From contig JACMOF010000047.1 in NCBI GenBank assembly GCA_014378155.1, positions 1 through 8,188 of the forward strand: 8,188 bases of DNA, read 5' to 3'. Both the position numbers and the translations under genes were made by a program. The stretch comes from Caulobacter sp. Its GTDB lineage: Bacteria; Pseudomonadota; Alphaproteobacteria; Caulobacterales; Caulobacteraceae. This document shows, one piece after another, positions 1 through 5,970 of this stretch (within the stretch, counting starts at the first letter, position 1; the number at the start of each line of letters is the position of its first letter). The notes below the pieces were generated by a model. That model did no database searches, was not told where the DNA came from, and saw nothing but the letters and a program-made list of their open reading frames with translations.

Positions 1-4
1 CACC

Positions 5-10
5 TATAAG
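5..10 (+). promoter_or_regulatory. Possible -10 box for tRNA-Pro
   Basis: TATAAG lies 16 bases upstream of the mature tRNA 5' end, a sensible distance for a -10 element with a very short leader. The matching -35 would fall outside the window, so the promoter cannot be confirmed. Confidence 0.35.
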
Positions 11-26
11 GGCGCTCCTTCCGTGT

Positions 27-103
<77 letters not shown>

Positions 104-136
104 TTTCCTTCACCGGGAATGAGACCGGAAGAACGG

Positions 137-164
137 AAAGGCCGCCTGAAAGGGCGGCCTTTTT
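137..164 (+). terminator. Intrinsic terminator after tRNA-Pro
   Basis: AAAGGCCGCC (137-146) pairs with GGCGGCCTTT (153-162) around a six-base loop. The T run extends to 164. This is a classical rho-independent terminator, placed 33 bases after the tRNA 3' end. Confidence 0.9.
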
Positions 165-186
165 CGGTTTCGGGCTTGGCCCAACT

Positions 187-300
187 TGCCCCCTACGGGT
201 CGCTTCGCGACCGTCTTCCTCCCATGGGGGAAGAGCTCAGGCGCATGGGGCGCCGCCCCCTATGGGAGAGGACAGGCGGCAAAGCCGCCAGGTGGGGGCA
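187..300. repeat. Compound multi-hairpin intergenic element
   Basis: Terminal inverted arms TGCCCCC (187-193) and GGGGGCA (294-300) enclose four further hairpins. These are GGTCGC/GCGACC (198-203, 207-212, loop TTC); CTTCC-T-CCC with GGG-GGAAG (215-233, one bulged base); GGGGC/GCCCC (247-251, 255-259); and GGCGGC/GCCGCC (275-280, 284-289, loop AAA). There is no credible gene here. The architecture resembles the dispersed REP- or MITE-like palindromic elements found between genes in GC-rich alphaproteobacteria. It lies between the tRNA terminator and the 3' end of the leftward DUF2842 gene, so its hairpins could also help end that transcript. Membership of a repeat family is inference, since only one copy is in the window. 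Confidence 0.6.
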
Positions 301-312
301 GGTCCGTGCGTC

Positions 313-549
313 TCAAAGCTTCTCGTCCGCCTTGCCCATCCAGGACATCAGCGGCATCAGCGGCAAGCCCCAGCCCAGGCCCGTGACCGCGAAATAGAGC
401 AGGTGGATGGCGCGATTGTCCGGCAGGTAGTCGTAGAGGCTGGTGACGGCCCAGACATAGGCGGCCAGGAACACCATGATGCCGATCCCACCGATCAGTT
501 TACGCACTCTTGCGGGAATTTGGCGGGCGGGGATGAGGGGAGCGCTCAA
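313..549 (-). CDS. DUF2842 family small membrane protein
   Basis: A 78-residue protein of unknown function with two hydrophobic segments, roughly residues 21-45 and 54-74. They are separated by a short polar turn with YDYLPDN, and the second contains GWGLPLMPLM. Length, two-helix layout and the Leu/Pro-rich second helix match the DUF2842 family of short alphaproteobacterial membrane proteins, recognised by eye. I chose a TTG start at 549. It overlaps the stop of the upstream GlsB-type gene as TTGA and has GGAG six bases upstream (559-556), a strong ribosome binding site. An alternative GTG at 507 would give 64 residues but has only a weak binding site. The overlap implies translational coupling with the GlsB-type gene and shared expression. 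No function can be assigned beyond a likely inner-membrane location. Confidence 0.75.
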   Translation of the reverse strand: MSAPLIPARQIPARVRKLIGGIGIMVFLAAYVWAVTSLYDYLPDNRAIHLLYFAVTGLGWGLPLMPLMSWMGKADEKL

Positions 550-809
550 GCGGGTCTCCGGAAGACACTCGAAAAAATGCCAAGGATGGCAAGGAAGAAG
601 ATCGCCCCCACGCTGGAGACCAGCAGGCTTCCCAGGAAGCCGTCGAGCCGCAGGCCCAGGCGCTGGGCGATGAAGGTTCCGATGAACGAACCGACCACGC
701 CGATCAAGAGCTTGGTGAACAGCGCATGGCGACGGGCCAGCACCAGGTCGGCGACCCAGCCGGCCAATATGCCGATAACGACCGCCACGAAGACGCCCAC
801 GCCGCTCAT
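546..809 (-). CDS. GlsB/YeaQ/YmgE family membrane protein
   Basis: An 87-residue, very hydrophobic protein with three predicted membrane helices: about residues 3-23, 32-50 and 60-80. It has the glycine-rich pattern of the GlsB/YeaQ/YmgE (transglycosylase-associated) family, including GILAGWVADLV near the N-terminus and IGVVGSFIGTF in the second helix. Family members are typically 80-90 residues, so this is full length. The family is linked to general stress responses, but its biochemical role is unclear. The ATG at 809 is preceded by GGAG (821-818) eight bases upstream; an in-frame extension to 848 lacks support. It is the first gene of a leftward two-gene unit with the DUF2842 gene and diverges from ctaA across a 141-bp gap that holds its likely promoter. 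Confidence 0.88.
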   Translation of the reverse strand: MSGVGVFVAVVIGILAGWVADLVLARRHALFTKLLIGVVGSFIGTFIAQRLGLRLDGFLGSLLVSSVGAIFFLAILGIFSSVFRRPA

Positions 810-838
810 TCGATAGTCTCCGACCCCGTGCCCGCGCA

Positions 839-867
839 AGTATCGCACGCCCAGCCTTACGCGTCAT
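839..867 (-). promoter_or_regulatory. Candidate promoter for the GlsB-DUF2842 unit
   Basis: Reading leftward, ATGACG (867-862) and GATACT (844-839) are separated by exactly 17 bases. Each matches four of six positions of the sigma-70 -35 and -10 consensus. Transcription would begin near 832, giving a leader of about 23 bases with the GGAG binding site just before the start at 809. No convincing rightward promoter for ctaA could be picked out in the same gap. Confidence 0.45.
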
Positions 868-950
868 GAGGCCATGGACGCGAGCCTTCGTCGGGCGTAG
901 GCAAGGCTTCGCCGCATTTCGGCCCTCAACTGACGTTCTTTCCGGCGACC

Positions 951-1994
951 ATGACGTCCTTCCTGCGTTCCGACCGTTCAAGGCCCGTGGCCGTCTGGCT
1001 GTTCGTCACGGCCCTCCTGGTGTTTGCCATGGTGGTGGTGGGCGGCGCGACGCGCCTGACCGACTCGGGCCTGTCGATAGCCGAGTGGAAACCGATCATG
1101 GGCGCGCTGCCGCCGATGTCGGACGCCGCCTGGCAAGCCAATTTCGCGCTCTACCAACAGATCCCCCAGGCCAGGCTGGTCAATGCGGGCATGACCCTGG
1201 AGGCTTACAAGGGCATCTTCTGGTGGGAGTGGGCGCATCGGCTGCTCGGCCGGGTGGTCGGCGTGGTGTTCGCCCTGCCTCTGGCGTTCTTCCTCGTCAG
1301 ACGCATGATGCCGCGGCGGCTGATCTGGCGCTGCGTGGCCATGCTGGCGCTCGGCGGCCTGCAAGGCTTGATCGGCTGGTGGATGGTGTCCAGCGGCCTG
1401 GGCAAGGACAACACCATGCTGGTGCAGGTCGCGCCGGAACGCCTGGCGACCCATCTGGGCTTGGCCCTGGCCCTGTTCGTGCTGCTGATCTGGACGGCTC
1501 TCGACGCCTGGTCCGGCTCGCCCCGTGTTGAGGAACGCACAAACTGGCGGGGCTGGGCGCTGGGCTTTCTGGGCGCGGTGTTCCTGCAAAGCCTGCTGGG
1601 CGCCCTCGTGGCCGGCAATGACGCGGGCCTGGTCTATAACGACTGGCCACTGATGAACGGCGCGCTGGTCCCGGCCGAATATGCCGGCCACGGCCTCTGG
1701 GGCACTCTCGCCCACAGTCAGGGCGCGGTGCAACTTCATCACCGGCTGATGGCCTACGCCCTGTTCGTCGCGGCGATCATTATCGGTGTGGCCGCCGCGC
1801 GCTCCCGCCGCCTGCCGCAGGATGGCAAGACCCTGGCCTTCGTGCTGCTCGCCGCCGTCTGCCTGCAGGCCGGTCTGGGGATCTGGACCCTGATGGCCGC
1901 CGTGCCCGTGGCGCTGGGCGTGCTGCACCAGGCCGGCGCGGCGATGCTGCTCGCCACGGCGACGGCCTTCGCCTGGCGGGTGAGGCGGCCCTAA
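951..1994 (+). CDS. ctaA: Heme A synthase (COX15/CtaA)
   Basis: A 347-residue multi-pass inner-membrane protein that oxidises the C8 methyl group of heme O to a formyl group, making heme A for aa3-type cytochrome c oxidase. About eight hydrophobic helices are visible, arranged as two similar halves. The heme-ligand histidines are at H96 (EWAHRLLGR), H168 (ATHLG), H263/H264 (LHHRL) and H326 (LHQAG). The signature [12 protein letters not shown] follows the first helix at about residues 31-42. Length and motifs match the type 2, COX15-like enzymes of alphaproteobacteria and mitochondria, and no cysteine pairs of the Bacillus type are seen. The ATG at 951 gives a normal N-terminus, although the ribosome binding site is weak. 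It stands apart from any oxidase structural genes in this window and ends 74 bases before the phosphatase start. Confidence 0.95.
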   Translation: MTSFLRSDRSRPVAVWLFVTALLVFAMVVVGGATRLTDSGLSIAEWKPIMGALPPMSDAAWQANFALYQQIPQARLVNAGMTLEAYKGIFWWEWAHRLLGRVVGVVFALPLAFFLVRRMMPRRLIWRCVAMLALGGLQGLIGWWMVSSGLGKDNTMLVQVAPERLATHLGLALALFVLLIWTALDAWSGSPRVEERTNWRGWALGFLGAVFLQSLLGALVAGNDAGLVYNDWPLMNGALVPAEYAGHGLWGTLAHSQGAVQLHHRLMAYALFVAAIIIGVAAARSRRLPQDGKTLAFVLLAAVCLQAGLGIWTLMAAVPVALGVLHQAGAAMLLATATAFAWRVRRP

Positions 1995-2014
1995 AGCCAC
2001 TGACGCACAATGAA

Positions 2015-2032
2015 CTGTCACGAAACGCCAGC
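2015..2032 (+). promoter_or_regulatory. Weak Pho-box-like half site
   Basis: CTGTCAC (2015-2021) matches a PhoB half site closely and lies 48 bases before the phosphatase start. The next 11-base register, CGCCAGC (2026-2032), matches poorly. A phosphate-controlled promoter would make sense here, but a full two-repeat Pho box is not visible. Confidence 0.2.
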
Positions 2033-2068
2033 ACACGACGTTTCGACGTCTCTAGCTGGAGCTTGCCC

Positions 2069-3568
2069 GTGATCCGCGCTTCCCATCTGCTGGCCGGAGC
2101 CCTGCTCCTGACCGCGCCCGCCCTGGCCCTGGCCGCGTCGAAGCCCATCCCCAAGCCCCCGGCGCCGATCATCAACGCCGCGCCCGGCGACCCCTATTTC
2201 AAGTCCGGCGAGGCCGCCCTCGCCAAGGCCCTGATGGTCAATCCCAAGACCGGCAAGGCCAAGAACGTCATCCTGTTCCTTGGCGATGGCATGGGCATCT
2301 CCACGGTGGTGGCTAGCCGGATCTATGAAGGCCAGCAGCGCGGCGTCGACGGCGAGAGTAACAGCCTGGCGTTCGAGAAACTGCCCTGGACGGCGCTGTC
2401 CAAGACCTACAGCCACGACACCCAGGTCACCGACAGCGCCGCGGGCATCACCGCCATCACCACGGGGGTTAAGACCCGCAACAAGATCATCGGCCTGACG
2501 GGCCAGGCCAAGCCCGAGGACTGCTCCAGCGAGGCCGGTCAGCGCGTCCAGACCATCGCCGAACTGGCCAAGGTCCATGGCCTGTCAGCCGGCGCTGTCA
2601 CCACCACCCGCATCACCCACGCGACCCCCGCGGGAACCTATGCCCACACGGCCTACCGCGATTGGGAAGGCGACGCCGACATGCCGCTGGAGGCCGTCAA
2701 GGCCGGCTGCCGCGACATCGCCCGCCAGCTGGTGGAGGCTCCAATCGGCCAGCGCCTGGACGTCGCGATGGGCGGCGGGCGCTCGCGCTTCCTGCCTGAG
2801 GTCAAGGACGGCAAGCGGACGGACGGCCGCGACCTGACCGCCGAGTGGCTGAAGGCCCCGAACGCGGCCTATGTGACCACCGACACCGAGCTGGCGGCGC
2901 TTGACGCGTCCAAGACCGGCCCGGTGCTGGGCCTGTTCGCCAACGAGCATCTTCCCTATGAGGTCGAGCGGCCGGTGCTAGGGCAGGGCGTGCCGACCCT
3001 GGCGGCCATGACCACCAAGGCCATCGACCTGCTGTCGCAGAACCCCAAGGGCTATTTCCTGCTGGTCGAGGGCGGCAAGATCGACATGGGCAGCCATCTG
3101 AACAACGCCCACCGCACCCTGACCGAGACCGTCGAGTTCTCCAAAGCGGTCCAGGCGGCGCTCGACAAGGTCAATCTCGACGAGACCCTGGTGATCGTCA
3201 CCGCCGACCACAGTCACGGGCTGGTGATCTCCGGCTACGCCGCCCGCAACGCCCCGATCCTGGGCCTGGCGGGCAATGAGGGCGACCCGGTCCTGGCCGG
3301 CGACGGCAAGCCCTACACCGTGCTGAGCTTCGCTACCGGCCCTGGCGGGCCGGAGGGCTCGAACCTCCGCGCCGACCCGGCCAAGGAAGACACCGACGAC
3401 ATCGACTACCACCAGAACGCCACGGCCTTTTTGGGCAGTTCGGCCCATTCGGGCGAAGATGTCGGCGTGTTCGCCGACGGGCCGGGGGCCTATCTGGTTC
3501 ATGGCGTGGTGGAGGAAAGCTACCTCTTCCAGGTCATGCGGCATGCCTATGGGTTTGACGCACAATAA
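2069..3568 (+). CDS. phoA: Secreted alkaline phosphatase (PhoA family)
   Basis: A 499-residue phosphomonoesterase that releases phosphate from organic esters outside the cytoplasm. Residues 1-23 form a signal peptide (hydrophobic core then ALALAAS), so it is exported. The metal and catalytic residues are all present: D73 (GDGMG), nucleophile S123 (TDSAAG), E334, D339 and H343 (EGGKIDMGSH), D380/H381 (TADHSHG) and H460 (SSAHSGED). The position of E. coli D153 is histidine, H184 (THATPAGTYAH), as in animal enzymes, and RDWEGDADMP supplies the phosphate-binding arginine. The start is GTG at 2069, because GGAG (2058-2061) lies seven bases upstream; the TTG at 2063 is too close to that site. It follows ctaA by 74 bases and is followed by a compound hairpin element. 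Induction by phosphate starvation is likely from family knowledge only. Confidence 0.94.
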   Translation: MIRASHLLAGALLLTAPALALAASKPIPKPPAPIINAAPGDPYFKSGEAALAKALMVNPKTGKAKNVILFLGDGMGISTVVASRIYEGQQRGVDGESNSLAFEKLPWTALSKTYSHDTQVTDSAAGITAITTGVKTRNKIIGLTGQAKPEDCSSEAGQRVQTIAELAKVHGLSAGAVTTTRITHATPAGTYAHTAYRDWEGDADMPLEAVKAGCRDIARQLVEAPIGQRLDVAMGGGRSRFLPEVKDGKRTDGRDLTAEWLKAPNAAYVTTDTELAALDASKTGPVLGLFANEHLPYEVERPVLGQGVPTLAAMTTKAIDLLSQNPKGYFLLVEGGKIDMGSHLNNAHRTLTETVEFSKAVQAALDKVNLDETLVIVTADHSHGLVISGYAARNAPILGLAGNEGDPVLAGDGKPYTVLSFATGPGGPEGSNLRADPAKEDTDDIDYHQNATAFLGSSAHSGEDVGVFADGPGAYLVHGVVEESYLFQVMRHAYGFDAQ

Positions 3569-3573
3569 GAACC

Positions 3574-3712
3574 GTCATCCTCGGGCTTGTCCCGAAGACC
3601 CCTTGGTCCGCCTCATCATCGGTAGCTATTCGGGGCGCTGCGTTCGCGGCGCCCCTTTCTGCGTTTCAACGACGGTTGAAACAGGGGTCCTCGGAACAAG
3701 TCCGAGGATGAC
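3574..3712. repeat. 139-bp element with 30-bp imperfect terminal inverted repeats
   Basis: The left arm 3574-3603 (begins GTCATCCTCGG) and right arm 3683-3712 (ends CCGAGGATGAC) match as inverted repeats at 27 of 30 positions. Inside are a GC-rich hairpin (3632-3655) and a perfect eight-base hairpin GTTTCAAC/GTTGAAAC (3663-3670, 3675-3682) with loop GACG. The GTCATCC-TCGGGCTTGTCCCGA-type arm is familiar as a dispersed intergenic palindrome in alphaproteobacterial genomes (recollection, not a search). It holds no gene. It begins five bases after the phosphatase stop codon, so it probably also forms the 3' end of that transcript. Confidence 0.75.
3632..3658 (+). terminator. Likely terminator of the alkaline phosphatase gene
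   Basis: GGGGCGC (3632-3638) pairs with GCGCCCC (3649-3655), with further pairing around a GTTC apex, followed by TTTCTGCGTTT. The T run is short, so termination may be partial. It lies inside the larger inverted-repeat element. Confidence 0.55.
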
Positions 3713-3722
3713 ACCATAAATA

Positions 3723-3766
3723 CGGTATCATAATACCGCAACACGAAATCCCTTATCCTGTAAGGG
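3723..3766. other. Two short palindromes upstream of rplM
   Basis: CGGTAT/ATACCG (3723-3728 and 3733-3738, spacer CATA) and CCCTTA/TAAGGG (3750-3755 and 3761-3766, spacer TCCTG) are both perfect six-base inverted repeats. They fall in an unusually AT-rich patch just outside the compound repeat and upstream of the proposed rplM promoter. They could be binding sites for a regulator or hairpins in a longer leader. No regulator can be named. Confidence 0.4.
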
Positions 3767-3793
3767 TTTGCGGACTTTCTCGCGCACCCATTG

Positions 3794-3821
3794 TTGACAG
3801 GCCGAGAACCCTCCTGTACCT
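3794..3821 (+). promoter_or_regulatory. Candidate rplM-rpsI promoter
   Basis: TTGACA (3794-3799) is a perfect -35 hexamer and, with the following G, fits the TTGAC-type -35 of Caulobacter housekeeping promoters. A weak -10, GTACCT (3816-3821), follows after 16 bases. Transcription would start near 3828, giving a leader of about 60 bases. Confidence 0.5.
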
Positions 3822-3848
3822 GCCGCCCCTCACGCAGACGGAGCCGCC

Positions 3849-3874
3849 TTCCTTGGGTCCCGACGCACAAGGAA
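3849..3874 (+). promoter_or_regulatory. Possible rplM leader hairpin
   Basis: TTCCTTG (3849-3855) pairs perfectly with CAAGGAA (3868-3874) across a 12-base loop, within the predicted 5' leader of rplM. The 3' arm contains AAGGA, which resembles a Shine-Dalgarno sequence but sits about 15 bases from the ATG. Ribosomal protein operons are often autoregulated through such leaders, but that role here is inference. Confidence 0.35.
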
Positions 3875-3888
3875 TACGGATCAATCCC

Positions 3889-4362
3889 ATGCAAAAGACC
3901 ACGGCTTCCCTGAAGCCCGCCGAGGTCGAGAAGAAGTGGATCGTGGTCGACGCCCAGGACGCCGTTGTCGGCCGCCTGGCGACGTTCATCGCGATGCGCC
4001 TTCGCGGCAAGCATCGTGCTGACTACACCCCCAACGTCGACTGCGGCGACTTCGTCGTCGTGATCAACGCCGACAAGGTGAAGTTCACCGGCAAGAAGAT
4101 GGACGACAAGATCTACTATCGCCACACCGGGCACCCGGGCGGCGTCAAGTCGACCACCCCGCGCAAGCTGCTGGAAGGCCGCTTCCCCGAGCGCGTCCTC
4201 GAAAAGGCCGTCGAGCGCATGCTGCCCAAGGAAAGCCCCTTGGCCCGCAAGCAACTGACCCACCTGCTCATCTACAACAACGGTGAGCACCCGCACCAAG
4301 CGCAGAGCCCGGAAGCGATCGATTTCGCTGCGCGCAACGCCAAAAACACCCGGAGCGCCTAA
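3889..4362 (+). CDS. rplM: 50S ribosomal protein L13
   Basis: A 157-residue protein of the large ribosomal subunit, an early assembly component that binds 23S rRNA. Recognisable conserved stretches are [16 protein letters not shown] (near residues 17-32), [11 protein letters not shown], the [10 protein letters not shown] block, and [17 protein letters not shown] in the C-terminal half. It is slightly longer than the 142-residue E. coli protein because of N- and C-terminal extensions usual in alphaproteobacteria. The ATG at 3889 fits the typical alphaproteobacterial N-terminus beginning with KTTASLKP; an in-frame extension to 3853 is unlikely because it would run through the leader hairpin. 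A weak GGA lies eight bases upstream. It is the first gene of the rplM-rpsI operon, with a candidate promoter about 70-95 bases upstream. Confidence 0.97.
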   Translation: MQKTTASLKPAEVEKKWIVVDAQDAVVGRLATFIAMRLRGKHRADYTPNVDCGDFVVVINADKVKFTGKKMDDKIYYRHTGHPGGVKSTTPRKLLEGRFPERVLEKAVERMLPKESPLARKQLTHLLIYNNGEHPHQAQSPEAIDFAARNAKNTRSA

Positions 4363-4365
4363 GTC

Positions 4366-4839
4366 ATGTCCGAAGCTCAAGGCTTTGACGCGCTGGCCAG
4401 CCTGTCCAGCAACCCCGAAGCGGCCGCTCCGGCCGTCCAGAAGCTCGACGCCCAAGGCCGCGCCTACGCGACCGGCAAGCGCAAGAACGCGATCGCCCGC
4501 GTCTGGATCAAGCCCGGCAAGGGCACGATCACCATCAATGGTCGCGACCAGGAAGTCTATTTCGCCCGCCCCGTGCTGCGGATGATGATCGCCCAGCCCT
4601 TCCAAGTCACCGACCGCGAAGGCCAGTTCGACGTCGTCGTCACCGTCGAGGGTTCGGGCCTGTCGGGCCAGGCCGGCGCGGTGCGCCACGGCCTGTCCAA
4701 GGCCCTGACCTATTACGAGCCCGGCCTGCGCGCCGCGCTGAAGCCGCATGGCTTCCTGACCCGCGACAGCCGCGTGGTCGAGCGTAAGAAGTACGGCAAG
4801 GCCAAGGCCCGTCGTAGCTTCCAGTTCTCGAAGCGCTAA
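4366..4839 (+). CDS. rpsI: 30S ribosomal protein S9
   Basis: A 157-residue small-subunit protein whose basic C-terminal tail reaches the ribosomal P site and contacts tRNA. It has the core signatures [18 protein letters not shown] (about residues 35-52) and [17 protein letters not shown], and the invariant C-terminus ending FSKR. Compared with the 130-residue E. coli protein it carries an N-terminal extension of about 30 Ala/Ser-rich residues, common in this class. The ATG at 4366 is three bases after the rplM stop, with GGAG (4352-4355) ten bases upstream and inside the end of rplM. The two genes are therefore tightly coupled. A strong terminator follows 35 bases after the stop. Confidence 0.98.
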   Translation: MSEAQGFDALASLSSNPEAAAPAVQKLDAQGRAYATGKRKNAIARVWIKPGKGTITINGRDQEVYFARPVLRMMIAQPFQVTDREGQFDVVVTVEGSGLSGQAGAVRHGLSKALTYYEPGLRAALKPHGFLTRDSRVVERKKYGKAKARRSFQFSKR

Positions 4840-4874
4840 GCGTTCCACGGTTCGAAGACGTTTTATGTTCCAAG

Positions 4875-4907
4875 AAAGAGGCCGCGGTTTCCGCGGCCTC
4901 TTTTTTT
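4875..4907 (+). terminator. Strong intrinsic terminator of rplM-rpsI
   Basis: A perfect 13-base stem (4875-4887 with 4891-4903, core GAGGCCGCGG) with a TTT loop runs directly into a T run ending at 4907. This is a textbook rho-independent terminator. It separates the ribosomal operon from the next gene. Confidence 0.95.
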
Positions 4908-5008
4908 GCCTGGATCCCGAATCTGGCGATAGGTTGCCGCCATCCGTCGATGGCCGGCGTCGCTCTTTCCGCGACACGGTTGATCGCGCCGAAGATGTCG
5001 AGGGTGTC

Positions 5009-5869
5009 GTGGAAGTCAGTCAGGCCGTCCGGGAGTCGATCCTACAGCTCGGCGCCAAGCGCTACATGCTTCACGCCATGAAGGACTCCGTGGAGACCAT
5101 CGTGCTGGGATCGTCGCACGGCGACTACGCCTTCGACCCCGCCGCGCTGCCTGGATCCTTCAACCTCTGCTACCGGTCGCTGGATCTCAAGCACAGCTAC
5201 TATCTCTACCGGCGGGTCATGGACCTGTGCCCCAATCTGAAAAATATCGTGCTGTTCTATTCGGTGTTCTCGCCGGGCCACATGCTCGAGCGCAGCCCCA
5301 ACGAGGGGGATATCGGACCGTTGGTCAGCGCGCTGTTCGAGTTGGGCGTCGAGTACCAGTCCGATCCCTTGAGCCGTCTGGCCGAGGCCTTGACCCAGCA
5401 ACTGGCCGCGGGCATGGGCGCCACCCTGGACCTCCAGGCCGCGCAACTGAACGGCCATGCCGGGTTCTTCCCCGCCTATAAGGGCGCCGCCCCGGCCGCG
5501 GATTTCGAAGCCCGGCTGCTGTCGCACATCAAGCTCAACTATGAAGGCGGCGCGGACTATTACCTGCTGAAGATCCTGGCGATGGCCAATAACCTGGGTC
5601 ACGGCGTCCACATCGTCATTCCGCCGGTGACGTCGATGTATCGCGAGGCGTTGAATACGCGGTCCAGCATCCTCTTCCGAGAACTGATCGAGGTGGTCGG
5701 ATCCTTTCCCTGGACGGTGCCCGTCAAGGTGCTGAACGCCTATGACGACGAGAGCTACGAGGACGGGTTTTTCGTCGACAGCGATCACCTGGACGCCCTT
5801 GGCGAGGGAACGGGGCGCCTCCCGCGGTCGATCGCCGAATCCGTTATCGGCCCCGGCGGGGCCGCCTGA
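5009..5869 (+). CDS. Hypothetical protein, possibly SGNH-hydrolase-like
   Basis: A 286-residue protein that I do not recognise firmly. VLGSSHGDYAF near residues 32-42 places a GxS-type serine (S35) after a hydrophobic strand, and VDSDHLD near the C-terminus gives a DxxH pair (D257, H260). Together these resemble blocks I and V of SGNH/GDSL esterases and acyl-modifying enzymes of surface polysaccharides. The intermediate blocks II and III are not clear. There is no signal peptide or membrane helix, so it is probably cytoplasmic. The start is uncertain. The open frame reaches back to 4865 through the rpsI terminator, which cannot be right. GTG at 5009 with GAGG five bases upstream is chosen; ATG at 5066 would still keep S35. 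Codon use matches its neighbours. It appears monocistronic, and nothing around it indicates a pathway. Confidence 0.7.
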   Translation: MEVSQAVRESILQLGAKRYMLHAMKDSVETIVLGSSHGDYAFDPAALPGSFNLCYRSLDLKHSYYLYRRVMDLCPNLKNIVLFYSVFSPGHMLERSPNEGDIGPLVSALFELGVEYQSDPLSRLAEALTQQLAAGMGATLDLQAAQLNGHAGFFPAYKGAAPAADFEARLLSHIKLNYEGGADYYLLKILAMANNLGHGVHIVIPPVTSMYREALNTRSSILFRELIEVVGSFPWTVPVKVLNAYDDESYEDGFFVDSDHLDALGEGTGRLPRSIAESVIGPGGAA

Positions 5870-5928
5870 CGCCGCCGCCGCCGCATCGTGCATCCAATAG
5901 AGATCCGTTTCGTTCCCTGAGAGAGTAG

Positions 5929-5936
5929 GCTAGAGC
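5929..5936 (+). promoter_or_regulatory. argC: Possible -10 element for argC
   Basis: GCTAGAGC matches the GCTANANC-type -10 of Caulobacter housekeeping promoters and lies 34 bases before the argC ATG. No good -35 is seen at the expected distance, and the site also forms a small palindrome (AGGCT/AGCCT, 5927-5938). Confidence 0.3.
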
Positions 5937-5970
5937 CTCCGCTCTTGACGGTTTGGGTACGGGAAAGCGC

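Noticed and set aside
978..2036. A 352-codon minus-strand open frame over ctaA.
   Set aside because: Its composition is Gln/Arg/His-rich with no domain, as expected opposite a membrane-protein gene. ctaA on the plus strand is unambiguous.
2037..2050. GACGT-TTCG-ACGTC stem-loop just before the phosphatase ribosome binding site.
   Set aside because: Only five base pairs, expected by chance in high-GC DNA; not convincing as a regulatory element without conservation data.
3616..4977. A 453-codon open frame on the minus strand across rplM and rpsI.
   Set aside because: It is the antisense shadow of two certain ribosomal protein genes, caused by strong G/C third-position bias. It also runs through the rpsI terminator and has no recognisable domain.
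4865..5008. Extending the SGNH-like gene upstream to the first in-frame ATG at 4865.
   Set aside because: This start lies just before the rpsI terminator hairpin, which would then be coding, and it has no ribosome binding site. GTG at 5009 with GAGG upstream is more plausible.
5871..5884. Short GCC trinucleotide run after the SGNH-like gene, with a GGCCCC/GGGGCC hairpin just before it (5849-5863).
   Set aside because: The run is under five units and the hairpin has no T tract. Both are common by chance in sequence of this composition.
5042..5893. A 283-codon minus-strand open frame opposite the SGNH-like gene.
   Set aside because: The plus-strand product has coherent hydrophobic strands and motif-like residues, whereas the minus product is a His/Gln/Gly-rich shadow with no features.
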